Shown here: positions 10,691-18,379 of the stretch, one piece after another | Layout: every line of letters starts with the position of its first letter | Position numbering within the stretch: the first letter of the stretch is position 1 | Position numbers and translations under genes: made by a program | Notes under the pieces: generated by a model | What the model was told of the DNA's origin: nothing | The model's input: only the letters and a program-made list of their open reading frames with translations | Databases searched by the model: none | DNA from: UBA4417 sp031550085 | GTDB taxonomy: Bacteria; Bacteroidota; Bacteroidia; Bacteroidales; UBA4417 | Length of the DNA: 55,284 nt | Direction: 5' to 3' | Assembly (NCBI GenBank): GCA_031550085.1 | Contig: JAVBOY010000024.1 | Coordinates: 1 to 55,284 of the forward strand

Positions 10691-10918
10691 CTAATCTTGG
10701 GATTTGACGCGATAAACGGTAATCACGCCATCGGGACAAACTACCGCACAGTTTGTGCAACCGGTACATCCTTCGTTTGCCGGTTCCGAATAACGGTACC
10801 CTTTGCTGTTCACATTACGCGATTGTGCGATAACTCCTTGCGGACAAGCCGGAATGCAAACTTCACAGCCTTTGCAAAGTTCGCTGTCAATTACAATTGC
10901 TCCTTGTATTTTTGCCAT
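10691..10918 (-). CDS. vorD: Ferredoxin-like 4Fe-4S subunit of the 2-oxoacid oxidoreductase
   Basis: Small 75-residue protein with two clusters of four cysteines, CKGCEVCIPACP and CTGCTNCAVVCP, each able to bind a 4Fe-4S cluster. It is the delta subunit that takes electrons from the catalytic core. It is the first of the four oxidoreductase genes, with alpha starting 68 bp downstream. The start MAKIQGAIVIDSELCKGC matches the usual beginning of this family. Upstream on its own strand is a 122-bp gap to the aminotransferase gene, enough for its own promoter; a near-match to the -7 element (TAATTTCG) is seen in it. Confidence 0.9.
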   Translation of the reverse strand: MAKIQGAIVIDSELCKGCEVCIPACPQGVIAQSRNVNSKGYRYSEPANEGCTGCTNCAVVCPDGVITVYRVKSQD

Positions 10919-11040
10919 AATATTTTGTCTTTCTTAGAATTGTGCGAAATTAGGTTTTTTATCTTTAACGAGAGGGTTAACCGACGTTAATTTTTTGAAA
11001 ACATGTTGATTTATGTTTTTGAGTTCGTCCGGTTTTCAAA

Positions 11041-12372
11041 CTATTTTAACGGATGGTGTTCGTAGAACTTTTTCAAACGAAATTCCAGATCGGCAAACTG
11101 CGAACGTTGCACTTGCGATACACAAGCACGTAGGCCTTCACTGCGTGTGCTTCCGGTAATTGCCAACGAAATAGCGCTAACTCCGTAAAACATCAGTTCT
11201 TCAATCAATTCGGGCCCGTCAAATCCGGGATAAGAAATGGTAAAGTAAAATCCGTCGGCAATGGGATCACCCAAATCCTGGTCGTAAACAATTTGAAATC
11301 CGTTGTCGGTGAACATTTTTTTCATGATTTTGGCTTTTTCGCCGTATTCTTTCACTTCATTCAGAAAATTGTATTCTCCCGAATTGGCGGCTTTCAAAAT
11401 AGCCGCTAAAGCATATTGCGTGGAATGTGTCGTTCCCGAACTCAGGCAATAAACGGTTCCGTAAACCATGGCGCGTCCAAACTGGTCGCTGGAATAGTTG
11501 CGTAACAAATCGGCGCTCCGGGTTTGGAACAATGCATTGCTGATCACCATCATGCCGATCCGTTGTCCGGCATAGGAAAATGCTTTGCTGCTCGAAATCA
11601 TCAAAATATACTTGTCCGTGTAATGTGCCACGGTCGGTTGATAAGGAGGTACTCCCGGCTTGCTGTAATCTTTGCGAAAATCCATCCCAAAATAGGCAAG
11701 GTCTTCCAGTACGACCACATTGTATTTGTTTGCCAATTCGCCGATGGTTTTTAATTCGTCCTCGGTAAAGCAAATCCAAGCCGGATTGTTAGGATTGGAA
11801 TACAAAACGGAATGGATGTTGCCTTTCGAAAAATATTCTTCCAATTTGGGGCCGAGTTTTTCGCCACGGTAATTGTATACGTCAAAACTTTCGGATTTTA
11901 AGCCCAATACCTGATGTTGTTGTTTGTGAACCGGAAATCCGGGGTCAATAAAAAGCGTGGTATCTTTTTCTTTGTGCAGGCGCGAAAGTGTCAAAAAGCT
12001 GGCAAAACCGCCTTGCATGGAACCAACCGTCGGAACGCAACCGGAAGCATCCACATCGATGTTGAGAAAATTTTTGGCAAAGCGCGAAATCTCGACTTTC
12101 AATTCGGGTTGCCCTTCAATGTCCGGATACAAAGCAGCACATCCTTTACGAAGCGCTTCAATTTCGGCCTCAATACCAATTTGCGATGCCGGTAAACCCG
12201 GAACCCCCATTTCCATACGAACGAATTTTTGTCCGCTGGCTTTTTCAATATTATCGATTAATTTTTTTGTTTCCCGGATGGATGCTTTCCCAACATTGGG
12301 CAGATTCATCTCCTTCATTTTTTCTACCACCAAATCATAATTAATGGGGGTATCCTTAATCTCTGTTTTCAT
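11041..12372 (-). CDS. Pyridoxal-phosphate-dependent aminotransferase, class I/II
   Basis: Fold-type I aminotransferase of 443 residues. The PLP lysine is K263 in SSSKAFSYAGQRIG. Upstream are YSNPNNPAWICFTEDEL (the NPNNP loop) and VVLEDLAYFGMDF (the D and Y contacting the cofactor), and an arginine near the C-terminus (GLRACVSQV) would bind the substrate carboxylate. It lies directly upstream of the four 2-oxoacid oxidoreductase genes on the same strand, so it probably supplies or uses their 2-oxoacid: amino acid to 2-oxoacid, then to acyl-CoA. Which amino acid it prefers cannot be read from the sequence; aromatic or branched-chain are reasonable guesses. Confidence 0.82.
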   Translation of the reverse strand: MKTEIKDTPINYDLVVEKMKEMNLPNVGKASIRETKKLIDNIEKASGQKFVRMEMGVPGLPASQIGIEAEIEALRKGCAALYPDIEGQPELKVEISRFAKNFLNIDVDASGCVPTVGSMQGGFASFLTLSRLHKEKDTTLFIDPGFPVHKQQHQVLGLKSESFDVYNYRGEKLGPKLEEYFSKGNIHSVLYSNPNNPAWICFTEDELKTIGELANKYNVVVLEDLAYFGMDFRKDYSKPGVPPYQPTVAHYTDKYILMISSSKAFSYAGQRIGMMVISNALFQTRSADLLRNYSSDQFGRAMVYGTVYCLSSGTTHSTQYALAAILKAANSGEYNFLNEVKEYGEKAKIMKKMFTDNGFQIVYDQDLGDPIADGFYFTISYPGFDGPELIEELMFYGVSAISLAITGSTRSEGLRACVSQVQRSQFADLEFRLKKFYEHHPLK

Positions 12373-12849
12373 TTGTATGTATTTTTATATCAGCAAATAA
12401 CAATAAATTTCGCCATTCTTCCATCCAAAAATACGGATGGGTAAAGTTAAAAATTAAGTAGAAACGAAAAGTCCATTTTGAATAAATATTGCGGCTTTTT
12501 TCAGTTTTTTTGCTGTTTTTGTGAAATTGATTTTACGCTTTGGAAACACTATTTTTTTGGGGTAAAAAACACAGTAAATTTCATCCTAAGTCAAAGAAGA
12601 AAAGAACACTTTTTTTTGTTATAACTAAAACGTAATTTTGATACAAGATACGAGGCAGGCATTTTGAAGTTAAAATCGAATCATTGTAATACAAGAGTCA
12701 AAAAATTTAAAAGGATTGGGAAATTCAGGAATGTCGAAATATAAATATTCTGTTTTTCCGCATGATAGTACACTTTTTGAACAAAAAAAACATTTCTCCT
12801 TGTCCTTTTTACGAAATAATTAACCCAACCATAATTCAATCCCTAAAAA
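12373..12849. other. 477-bp A+T-rich divergent intergenic region
   Basis: This lies between the divergently read aminotransferase and the barrel-protein gene. It holds a possible plus-strand -7 element TAATTTTG at 12633-12640 with TTTG at 12615-12618, a rather short 14-bp spacing. A 30-codon frame at 12731-12823 has no recognisable feature. Nothing else is evident. Confidence 0.4.
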
Positions 12850-13464
12850 ATGAAACCGTTTATTTTAATTGCAGCATTGCTCTGCTTTTTTGCCGGTAAG
12901 GCACAAATCAACAATTTTTGCATCGGACCCAAAGTCGGTTATTCGTCCAACACCCTTAATGTGAATGTGGACTCCATTACTTCAACGGCCAGCGGAAATT
13001 TTAATTTTGGCGTCTTTGCACGCTTTGGCGGTAAAACCTATATACAGCCGGAAGTAAACTACTTGATGAAATCAGGCAAGCTCAAAAGCGAATTCAATAA
13101 CATCGTCACCAACGAAGAGATCAAGGCAAAGGGAATCGAGATTCCGGTATTGATCGGACGGAAAATAATAGACCGCAGCATTTTGGATTTGCGCGTAGTA
13201 GCGGGTCCAAGTGTTACTTTTTTGATTAAAGATTCAAAACAGGTCAAAATCAGCGACCTAAATTCAAGCTGGCCGATTACATCCACCGACGATCTGAAAG
13301 ATGCGCTATGGTCGTTAAATTTTGGTGCGGGAATCGATGTCTGGTTTGTCACCTTCGATGTCCATTATCAACTAGGGTTGACGAACATTTACAATGGATC
13401 GGCGCCCGACACTAAGTTCAAATCCAATTGCTGGAACATTAGTTTGGGGATAAAATTGCTTTAG
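12850..13464 (+). CDS. Outer-membrane beta-barrel protein, PorT/OmpW-like
   Basis: A 204-residue protein with a signal peptide (first 18 residues, cleavage after GKA). It then shows alternating strands typical of the small eight-stranded outer-membrane barrels common in Bacteroidetes: IGPKVGYSSNTL, GNFNFGVFARFGGKTYIQPEVNYLMKSG as adjacent strands, and a closing strand WNISLGIKLL. The motif GVFARFGGKTYIQPEVNY is characteristic of the PorT-family outer-membrane beta-barrel domain. Function is unknown; similarity to PorT does not by itself make it a secretion component. The gene is monocistronic, and its last four bases overlap tail-to-tail with the radical SAM gene on the other strand. Confidence 0.75.
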   Translation: MKPFILIAALLCFFAGKAQINNFCIGPKVGYSSNTLNVNVDSITSTASGNFNFGVFARFGGKTYIQPEVNYLMKSGKLKSEFNNIVTNEEIKAKGIEIPVLIGRKIIDRSILDLRVVAGPSVTFLIKDSKQVKISDLNSSWPITSTDDLKDALWSLNFGAGIDVWFVTFDVHYQLGLTNIYNGSAPDTKFKSNCWNISLGIKLL

Positions 13465-14420
13465 CGATAGTATTTTCCTTGCCAGGTATCTAGCTCCTCC
13501 AAACTTTTTTCGATCATGGCCATGACTTGATCGATACGGAGGTTGCCCCATGTTTTGCCCGCTTGAAAGCGGGGCGGGGCTTCACTCATAAATCGTTCAA
13601 TGACGATACCGGGGTTGAGCCGTTCCACAAAGCGGACGATAAAATCGATGTATTCTTCCAAAGAAAACAAATGGAAAGAGGCGGAATTTTCTTTGTAAAT
13701 TTCCGCCAAGCGGGTGTTTTGGATGATTTGAAGTTGGTGGAATTTGATGTTGTCCAGAGGCAGTTGGGATAAAAGACCGGCTTCGGCCAGCATTTCTTCG
13801 CGAGTTTCCGTGGGAAAACCGAAAATAATATGTGCTCCGGTTTTGATTCCGTATTGCACGGTTAATTCAATGGCTCGAACGGATTGCTCAAAAGTATGCC
13901 CTCGGTTGATATATTCCAGCGACTTGTTATAGCAGGATTCCAAGCCGTATTCAATAATAACATAGTATTTTTCGGCCAAACGGGCCAAATATTCCAATTT
14001 TTCTTCGTCTATACAATCGGGACGGGTTCCGATAACCAAGCCGATTACGCCGGGGTAGGTAAGCGCTTCGGTATATATTTTTTGCATGGTTTTGAGGTTT
14101 GCATAGGTATTGGAATAGGTTTGAAAATAGGCTAAAAAATTTTCGGCTCTCCGGTAACGGACCCGGTGAAACTCGATTCCCTCGGCAATTTGTTGCGCGA
14201 TGGGTTTTTGCGATTGGCAGTAAGAAGGATTAAAAGCTTCGTTGTTACAATAAATACAACCACCGGTTCCCAATACGCCATCGCGGTTGGGGCAGGTAAA
14301 TCCGGCATCGACGCTTACTTTTTGGACCCGCTTGCCGAATTCGCGTTTAAAGTATTCGGCATAGGAGTTGAAGCGCCGGCTGTGTTGCCAGGGGAAATTT
14401 GTTGCTCCGGATGTTTCCAA
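13461..14420 (-). CDS. Radical SAM protein, TIGR01212/YhcC family
   Basis: 319 residues. The cluster-binding motif is the unusually spaced TCPNRDGVLGTGGCIYCNN, with three cysteines, typical of the YhcC/TIGR01212 family rather than the usual CxxxCxxC. Other family segments are YFQTYSNTYANL, GLVIGTRPDCIDEEKLEYL and GLESCYNKSLEYINRGHTF. The enzyme would bind one 4Fe-4S cluster and cleave S-adenosylmethionine; the substrate is not known to me, a role in tRNA modification having been suggested for relatives of the Elp3-like superfamily. The gene sits between a convergent barrel-protein gene and a peptide-transporter gene that ends in its own terminator, so it is probably transcribed alone. Confidence 0.87.
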   Translation of the reverse strand: METSGATNFPWQHSRRFNSYAEYFKREFGKRVQKVSVDAGFTCPNRDGVLGTGGCIYCNNEAFNPSYCQSQKPIAQQIAEGIEFHRVRYRRAENFLAYFQTYSNTYANLKTMQKIYTEALTYPGVIGLVIGTRPDCIDEEKLEYLARLAEKYYVIIEYGLESCYNKSLEYINRGHTFEQSVRAIELTVQYGIKTGAHIIFGFPTETREEMLAEAGLLSQLPLDNIKFHQLQIIQNTRLAEIYKENSASFHLFSLEEYIDFIVRFVERLNPGIVIERFMSEAPPRFQAGKTWGNLRIDQVMAMIEKSLEELDTWQGKYYR

Positions 14421-14456
14421 TGATTTTTCCTGTTTGGTTGCAAAAGTAACGAAATA

Positions 14457-14492
14457 AAAAAGCCTTTCCGTTTTTGTATGGAAAGGCTTTTT
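14457..14492 (-). terminator. Intrinsic terminator of the peptide-transporter gene
   Basis: A perfect 13-bp stem (AAAAAGCCTTTCC with GGAAAGGCTTTTT) closes a 10-base loop. It lies 18 bp after the stop of the minus-strand transporter gene. The T-rich arm serves as the U tract. Because the stem is A/T flanked it could work in both directions, but only the minus-strand gene ends here. Confidence 0.85.
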
Positions 14493-14510
14493 CGAATAAA
14501 ATCCATTCTG

Positions 14511-16040
14511 CTATTTTGCCACTCTTTCAAGCCATTTCAACATAAATATCATAATACCCATAGACAAAACACAGGCAGTTACAAATATTGACCAGGTTGC
14601 TACCAACGACAAATGTTCGTAAGCAATTGCTCCGACAAACAAAAGGAAGTTGGCACAGCCTGTGGCACATAACCAAAGTCCTTGCATCATCCCTTGATAT
14701 TTGGGCGGAGCGACTTTCGACACAAACGAAATTCCAAGCGGGCTGATAAACAATTCAGCTACCGTTAAAATAAAATAGGTTCCAATCAATAAGAATGGGG
14801 TAACTTTAAGTGATGCATCCAATCCTCCTGTTGCAACAATGTCTGCTTTTGAAGGGAGGCCCATTGAACCCAATGTCATCAAAATAAATCCACAAGCCGC
14901 TATTCCCATACCAATGGCAATTTTTTTAGGGGTGGAAGGTTCTTTGCCTCTTGCCCGTAATGCTCCAAAAACTGCCAATATAACCGGCGTTAAAAACACC
15001 ACAAAGAAGGGATTAATGGATTGGAATAATTCCGCCCCGACCAAGGTTGTAAATCCTAAATTGATGTTGATTCCGCTTAAATCTGTGAAATCCTTAGCAA
15101 AATAAGTCAGTGTAAGGCCATTTTGATGGAATGACAACCAAAAGAAAAATACAACAGCAAACACCGCATATAAGGCATAAAGACGTTGCTTGATTTCTTG
15201 TATGCTCATCCCGTCATGCTCAATAGCATGCGATTTTTCTGCAATTTTCGGATTGGGGAATTTTTTCTTGTTCGATAAATAAATAGCCAATGAAATCCCC
15301 ATTGCCAAAATAGCAACAGCAAATGCATAGTGGAATCCCGTTACAAAAACGTTAAGGTATTGGTTGGCGAAATCAACCATATCTGAACCTGCATAGCCAA
15401 CCGTGGCGGCAAGTTCATTCAGTTTTGCCGCACCTCCTTCTGTAATGGTATTATTAAGCAAACCGTTACACAACTCCGGTAATTCGGCATTATAGGAAAA
15501 TCCATGAGAATTTAACCACCAATTGCGGATACCCACTGCAAAAAGAGGAGCAAAAATACCGCCTACGTTAATGAACATATAAAATATAGAGAATCCCGAA
15601 TCACGCATTTTCGAATATTGCGGATTATCATACATCTGTCCCACAACAGCTTGAAGATTTCCTTTAAACAACCCGTTCCCAAATGCAATGGTCAACAAGC
15701 CAAAGCAGGTAATTGCTAAAAACAACGCATACTTGCCTTGCGGAATAGGAGTAGGCGTAGGAATTGCAATAATAAGGTAGCCAAGCGACATTAAAATAAG
15801 ACCAATCAAAATGGTTCTTTTGTAACTTTTCGTTTTATCGGCAATTAAACCTCCAACAAACGACAAAATATAAATTGAGCCATAGAAACCCGAATAGATG
15901 TATCCGGCATTTGTCCCTGAAAAACCGAATTTGGCCATCAAGAACAAAGTCAAAACAGCCATCATAATGTAAAAACCGAAGCGTTCGCCCATATTCGACA
16001 GAGCCGCTCCAAGAAGACCTTTGGGGTGATTTTTAAACAT
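14511..16040 (-). CDS. Proton-coupled oligopeptide transporter (POT/PTR family, MFS)
   Basis: 509 residues with about 12-14 hydrophobic segments. The N-terminus carries the POT signature MGERFGFYIMMAVL (the ExxERFxYY proton-coupling motif in the form GERFGFY). It is followed by the MFS loop GGLIADKTKSYKRTI and by GNGLFKGNLQAVVGQMYD, the second POT signature (GxGxxKPxx-like). It would import di- and tripeptides with protons across the inner membrane, which fits an amino-acid-fermenting lifestyle suggested by the nearby oxidoreductase operon. Start MFKNHPKGLLGAALSNMGERFGFY is the usual beginning. A -7-like TATTTTTG lies 52 bp upstream on the minus strand (16099-16092). Confidence 0.9.
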   Translation of the reverse strand: MFKNHPKGLLGAALSNMGERFGFYIMMAVLTLFLMAKFGFSGTNAGYIYSGFYGSIYILSFVGGLIADKTKSYKRTILIGLILMSLGYLIIAIPTPTPIPQGKYALFLAITCFGLLTIAFGNGLFKGNLQAVVGQMYDNPQYSKMRDSGFSIFYMFINVGGIFAPLFAVGIRNWWLNSHGFSYNAELPELCNGLLNNTITEGGAAKLNELAATVGYAGSDMVDFANQYLNVFVTGFHYAFAVAILAMGISLAIYLSNKKKFPNPKIAEKSHAIEHDGMSIQEIKQRLYALYAVFAVVFFFWLSFHQNGLTLTYFAKDFTDLSGININLGFTTLVGAELFQSINPFFVVFLTPVILAVFGALRARGKEPSTPKKIAIGMGIAACGFILMTLGSMGLPSKADIVATGGLDASLKVTPFLLIGTYFILTVAELFISPLGISFVSKVAPPKYQGMMQGLWLCATGCANFLLFVGAIAYEHLSLVATWSIFVTACVLSMGIMIFMLKWLERVAK

Positions 16041-16091
16041 ATAAGATAAATTTTAGTGAATATTACGAGAGGAAATCATCCGTTAAAAAAA

Positions 16092-16099
16092 CAAAAATA
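16092..16099 (-). promoter_or_regulatory. Candidate -7 element (TATTTTTG) of the peptide-transporter gene
   Basis: On the minus strand the bases read TATTTTTG, matching TAnnTTTG, about 52 bp before the start codon. No convincing -33 TTTG is spaced correctly, so this is only a suggestion. Confidence 0.3.
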
Positions 16100-16180
16100 G
16101 ACAAATAAATCGGAATGGCAAGATTTTCAAAATCTGCATAAAAATATTCGGCGATAATTTCTCCATTCGAAAAAAAACTA

Positions 16181-16188
16181 TACCTTTG
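16181..16188 (+). promoter_or_regulatory. -7 element (TACCTTTG) of the tRNA-Ala promoter
   Basis: TACCTTTG matches the Bacteroidetes -7 consensus TAnnTTTG and ends 10 bp before the mature tRNA. A TTTC at 16158-16161, one base off the -33 TTTG, lies 19 bp upstream. Confidence 0.6.
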
Positions 16189-16198
16189 CCACTCTTTT

Positions 16199-16272
16199 GG
16201 GGCGTTAGCTCAGTTGGCTAGAGCGTTAGACTGGCAGTCTAAAGGCCAGGGGTTCGACTCCCCTACGCTCCA
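16199..16272 (+). tRNA. tRNA-Ala, anticodon GGC
   Basis: A full cloverleaf folds. The acceptor arms are GGGGCGT and ACGCTCC, containing the G3:U70 wobble that identifies alanine tRNAs. The D stem is GCTC/GAGC and the anticodon stem TTAGA/TCTAA with loop CTGGCAG, giving GGC at positions 34-36. The T arm is AGGGG-TTCGACT-CCCCT with discriminator A. The 3' CCA is not encoded (CAA follows), so it must be added. Length is 74 nt. A promoter element lies just upstream and a hairpin with a T tract just downstream, so it is a stand-alone unit. Confidence 0.97.
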
Positions 16273-16288
16273 CAAAATATTAAATAAC

Positions 16289-16320
16289 AAGGCTTTTCAT
16301 TTTTTGAGAGGCCTTTTTTT
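16289..16320 (+). terminator. Intrinsic terminator after tRNA-Ala
   Basis: AAGGCTTTTC pairs with GAGAGGCCTT (ten pairs, two of them G-U) around an A+T loop, and a run of T follows. It begins 17 bp after the tRNA and ends well before the ABC transporter gene. Confidence 0.8.
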
Positions 16321-16454
16321 ATGTACTTCCATGCTGGTTTTCATACCGGGACATATCTTGAAGAAATTTTTCCACAGAATGTTTCCAATTTGGTTGTACC
16401 TATCGGTTTGATAGCTAACTTCGCAGCAAATTCTTTGAAGAAAATTTAAGCGCA

Positions 16455-18284
16455 GTGAAGGTCTTTTTTCGTCTTTTAAATTATGCCCGTCCATTCCGGC
16501 ATTATCTTCCCGAATACATTTTGTGGGTCATTCCGTCCATCATTTTTGGAGCCATGAATTTTGCGCTTCTGATTCCTCTTTTGGATGTATTGTTCAAAAC
16601 ACAGGAACTTACGGTTCAAACAACCTTACCCGACTTCCAGCTTTCAGCAGATTATTTGAACGCTCTTTTTAACTATTTCTTTGCAGAAATTGCGCAGTCA
16701 AGGGGTAAAATCGCTGCGTTGGAATTCATCTGCCTCACGATTTTGATCAGCGTTTTCCTGGCCAATTTTTTCCGCTGGTTTGCGCAACGAGTTCTTATCC
16801 GTATGAGAACCTGGGTGGTATTCCGCTTGCGAAAAGCTTATTTCGAACAAATGACCCGCTTGGATCTTTCCTTTTTTCATCATCAAAAAAAAGGGAACTT
16901 GCTTTCCATCATGTCCACAGATGTTCAAGAAGTTGAGAGCTCGGTTGTAAGCTCCATGCAAATTTTGTTCCGGGACCCGTTGCAGGTGATTGCCTATGTC
17001 GGTTTGCTTTTCATTATTTCTGTAAAGCTAACCGTTTTAACGCTGGTTTTTTTCCCGATTTCAGTATTGGCTATCGCCCGGATTTCGAAAAAACTACGGC
17101 AAGCTGCAAACCAAACCCAAAGTTTGTTGGGCAAAATCTTGAATGTAACCGAAGAAACCTTATCCGGGATCCGGATTATCAAAGCATTCTCTGCCGAGCG
17201 TTTTATGCAAAAAAAGTTTAACCAGGAAAACGACACCTACCGGAGAGTTTCAAAATCCATGAATAACCGCCGGGAACTGGCATCGCCTCTTTCCGAATTT
17301 TTGGGTGTGGCAACCGTAATCGTGGTTTTAATTTTTGGCGGAATTATGGTGCTGAATAACCAATCTAATTTAACAGCCGCACAATTCATTACTTACATTG
17401 CCCTGTATTCTCAAATCATTCCGCCCATAAAAAATATTTCCACCGCAGTATCCACCATCCAAAGAGGGCTGGTTGCCGGCGAGCGGGTTTTAAAGATTAT
17501 TGACGTTCCGGTCGAAATAACCGAAAAACCGGAAGCTACTGAATTAGCGCAGTTTTCGCAAAAAATTGAGTACCAAAATGTTTCGTTCTCCTACCGGAAA
17601 GATGCTCCTACATTAAAAAACATTTCCATCACCCTGGAACACGGAAAGATGGTGGCTTTGGTCGGGAAAAGCGGCTCAGGCAAATCAACCACAGCCGATT
17701 TACTTTGCCGGTTCTATGATGTGCAGGAAGGCGCTATCTTCGTTGACAATCAAGATATCCGGGATGTTACCGTGGAAAGTTTGCGTGCCCAGTTGGGAAT
17801 TGTCACGCAAGAGCCTATATTGTTCCACGATACGGTTTTCAACAACATTGCGTTTGGAATGGAAAACGTGGATGAGGAGGAAGTGGTAAAAGCGGCAAAA
17901 ATCGCCAATGCCCACGAATTTATCGTACAAATGGAAGAAGGCTACCAAACCGTCATCGGCGATCGCGGTTCAAAACTTTCGGGCGGGCAACGGCAACGTT
18001 TGAGTATTGCGCGGGCCGTGCTGAAAAATCCTTCAATCCTCATTTTAGATGAAGCCACTTCATCTTTAGATACCGAAAGCGAACGGCTGGTACAGGAATC
18101 CATTCAAAATTTGATGAAAAACCGTACGACATTGGTCATTGCACACCGGCTGTCAACCATTCAGCATGCCGACGAAATTATCGTCATGGAAGAAGGCGAA
18201 ATTGTAGAGCGGGGCAGCCATGAACAATTATTTCATCAAAACGGGATTTACCGGAAGCTTTGCGACATGCAATCGGTTGTCTAA
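16455..18284 (+). CDS. MsbA-like ABC exporter, fused permease and ATPase
   Basis: 609 residues. The N-terminal half (about residues 15-330) holds six membrane segments of a type-1 exporter domain with typical loops (LDLSFFHHQKKGNLLSIMSTDV). The C-terminal half is a nucleotide-binding domain with Walker A GKSGSGKST near residue 403, Q-loop TQEPILFHDT, signature LSGGQRQRLSIARA and Walker B ILILDEATSSLD, then the switch histidine IAHRLST. A homodimer would export lipid or drug substrates across the inner membrane; MsbA (lipid A flippase) is the nearest well-known relative. The start is a GTG at 16455, because an in-frame TAA precedes it and MKVFFRLLNYARPFRHYLPE resembles relatives. No neighbour suggests the substrate. 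Confidence 0.9.
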   Translation: MKVFFRLLNYARPFRHYLPEYILWVIPSIIFGAMNFALLIPLLDVLFKTQELTVQTTLPDFQLSADYLNALFNYFFAEIAQSRGKIAALEFICLTILISVFLANFFRWFAQRVLIRMRTWVVFRLRKAYFEQMTRLDLSFFHHQKKGNLLSIMSTDVQEVESSVVSSMQILFRDPLQVIAYVGLLFIISVKLTVLTLVFFPISVLAIARISKKLRQAANQTQSLLGKILNVTEETLSGIRIIKAFSAERFMQKKFNQENDTYRRVSKSMNNRRELASPLSEFLGVATVIVVLIFGGIMVLNNQSNLTAAQFITYIALYSQIIPPIKNISTAVSTIQRGLVAGERVLKIIDVPVEITEKPEATELAQFSQKIEYQNVSFSYRKDAPTLKNISITLEHGKMVALVGKSGSGKSTTADLLCRFYDVQEGAIFVDNQDIRDVTVESLRAQLGIVTQEPILFHDTVFNNIAFGMENVDEEEVVKAAKIANAHEFIVQMEEGYQTVIGDRGSKLSGGQRQRLSIARAVLKNPSILILDEATSSLDTESERLVQESIQNLMKNRTTLVIAHRLSTIQHADEIIVMEEGEIVERGSHEQLFHQNGIYRKLCDMQSVV

Positions 18285-18379
18285 ACCAAAAATTAACACA
18301 AAAAAAGCGGGAGATTCATGAATTTTGATTTCTTTTGTGCCCCCTTTTTCGAGACAATCATTAATATAATCATAACCAT

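Noticed and set aside
12731..12823. 30-codon frame MSKYKYSVFPHDS... before the barrel gene
   Set aside because: No homology, promoter or composition supports it; such frames are expected by chance in this A+T-rich gap.
16214..16411. 65-codon frame overlapping tRNA-Ala
   Set aside because: It begins inside the tRNA and reads through the terminator, so it is not a gene.
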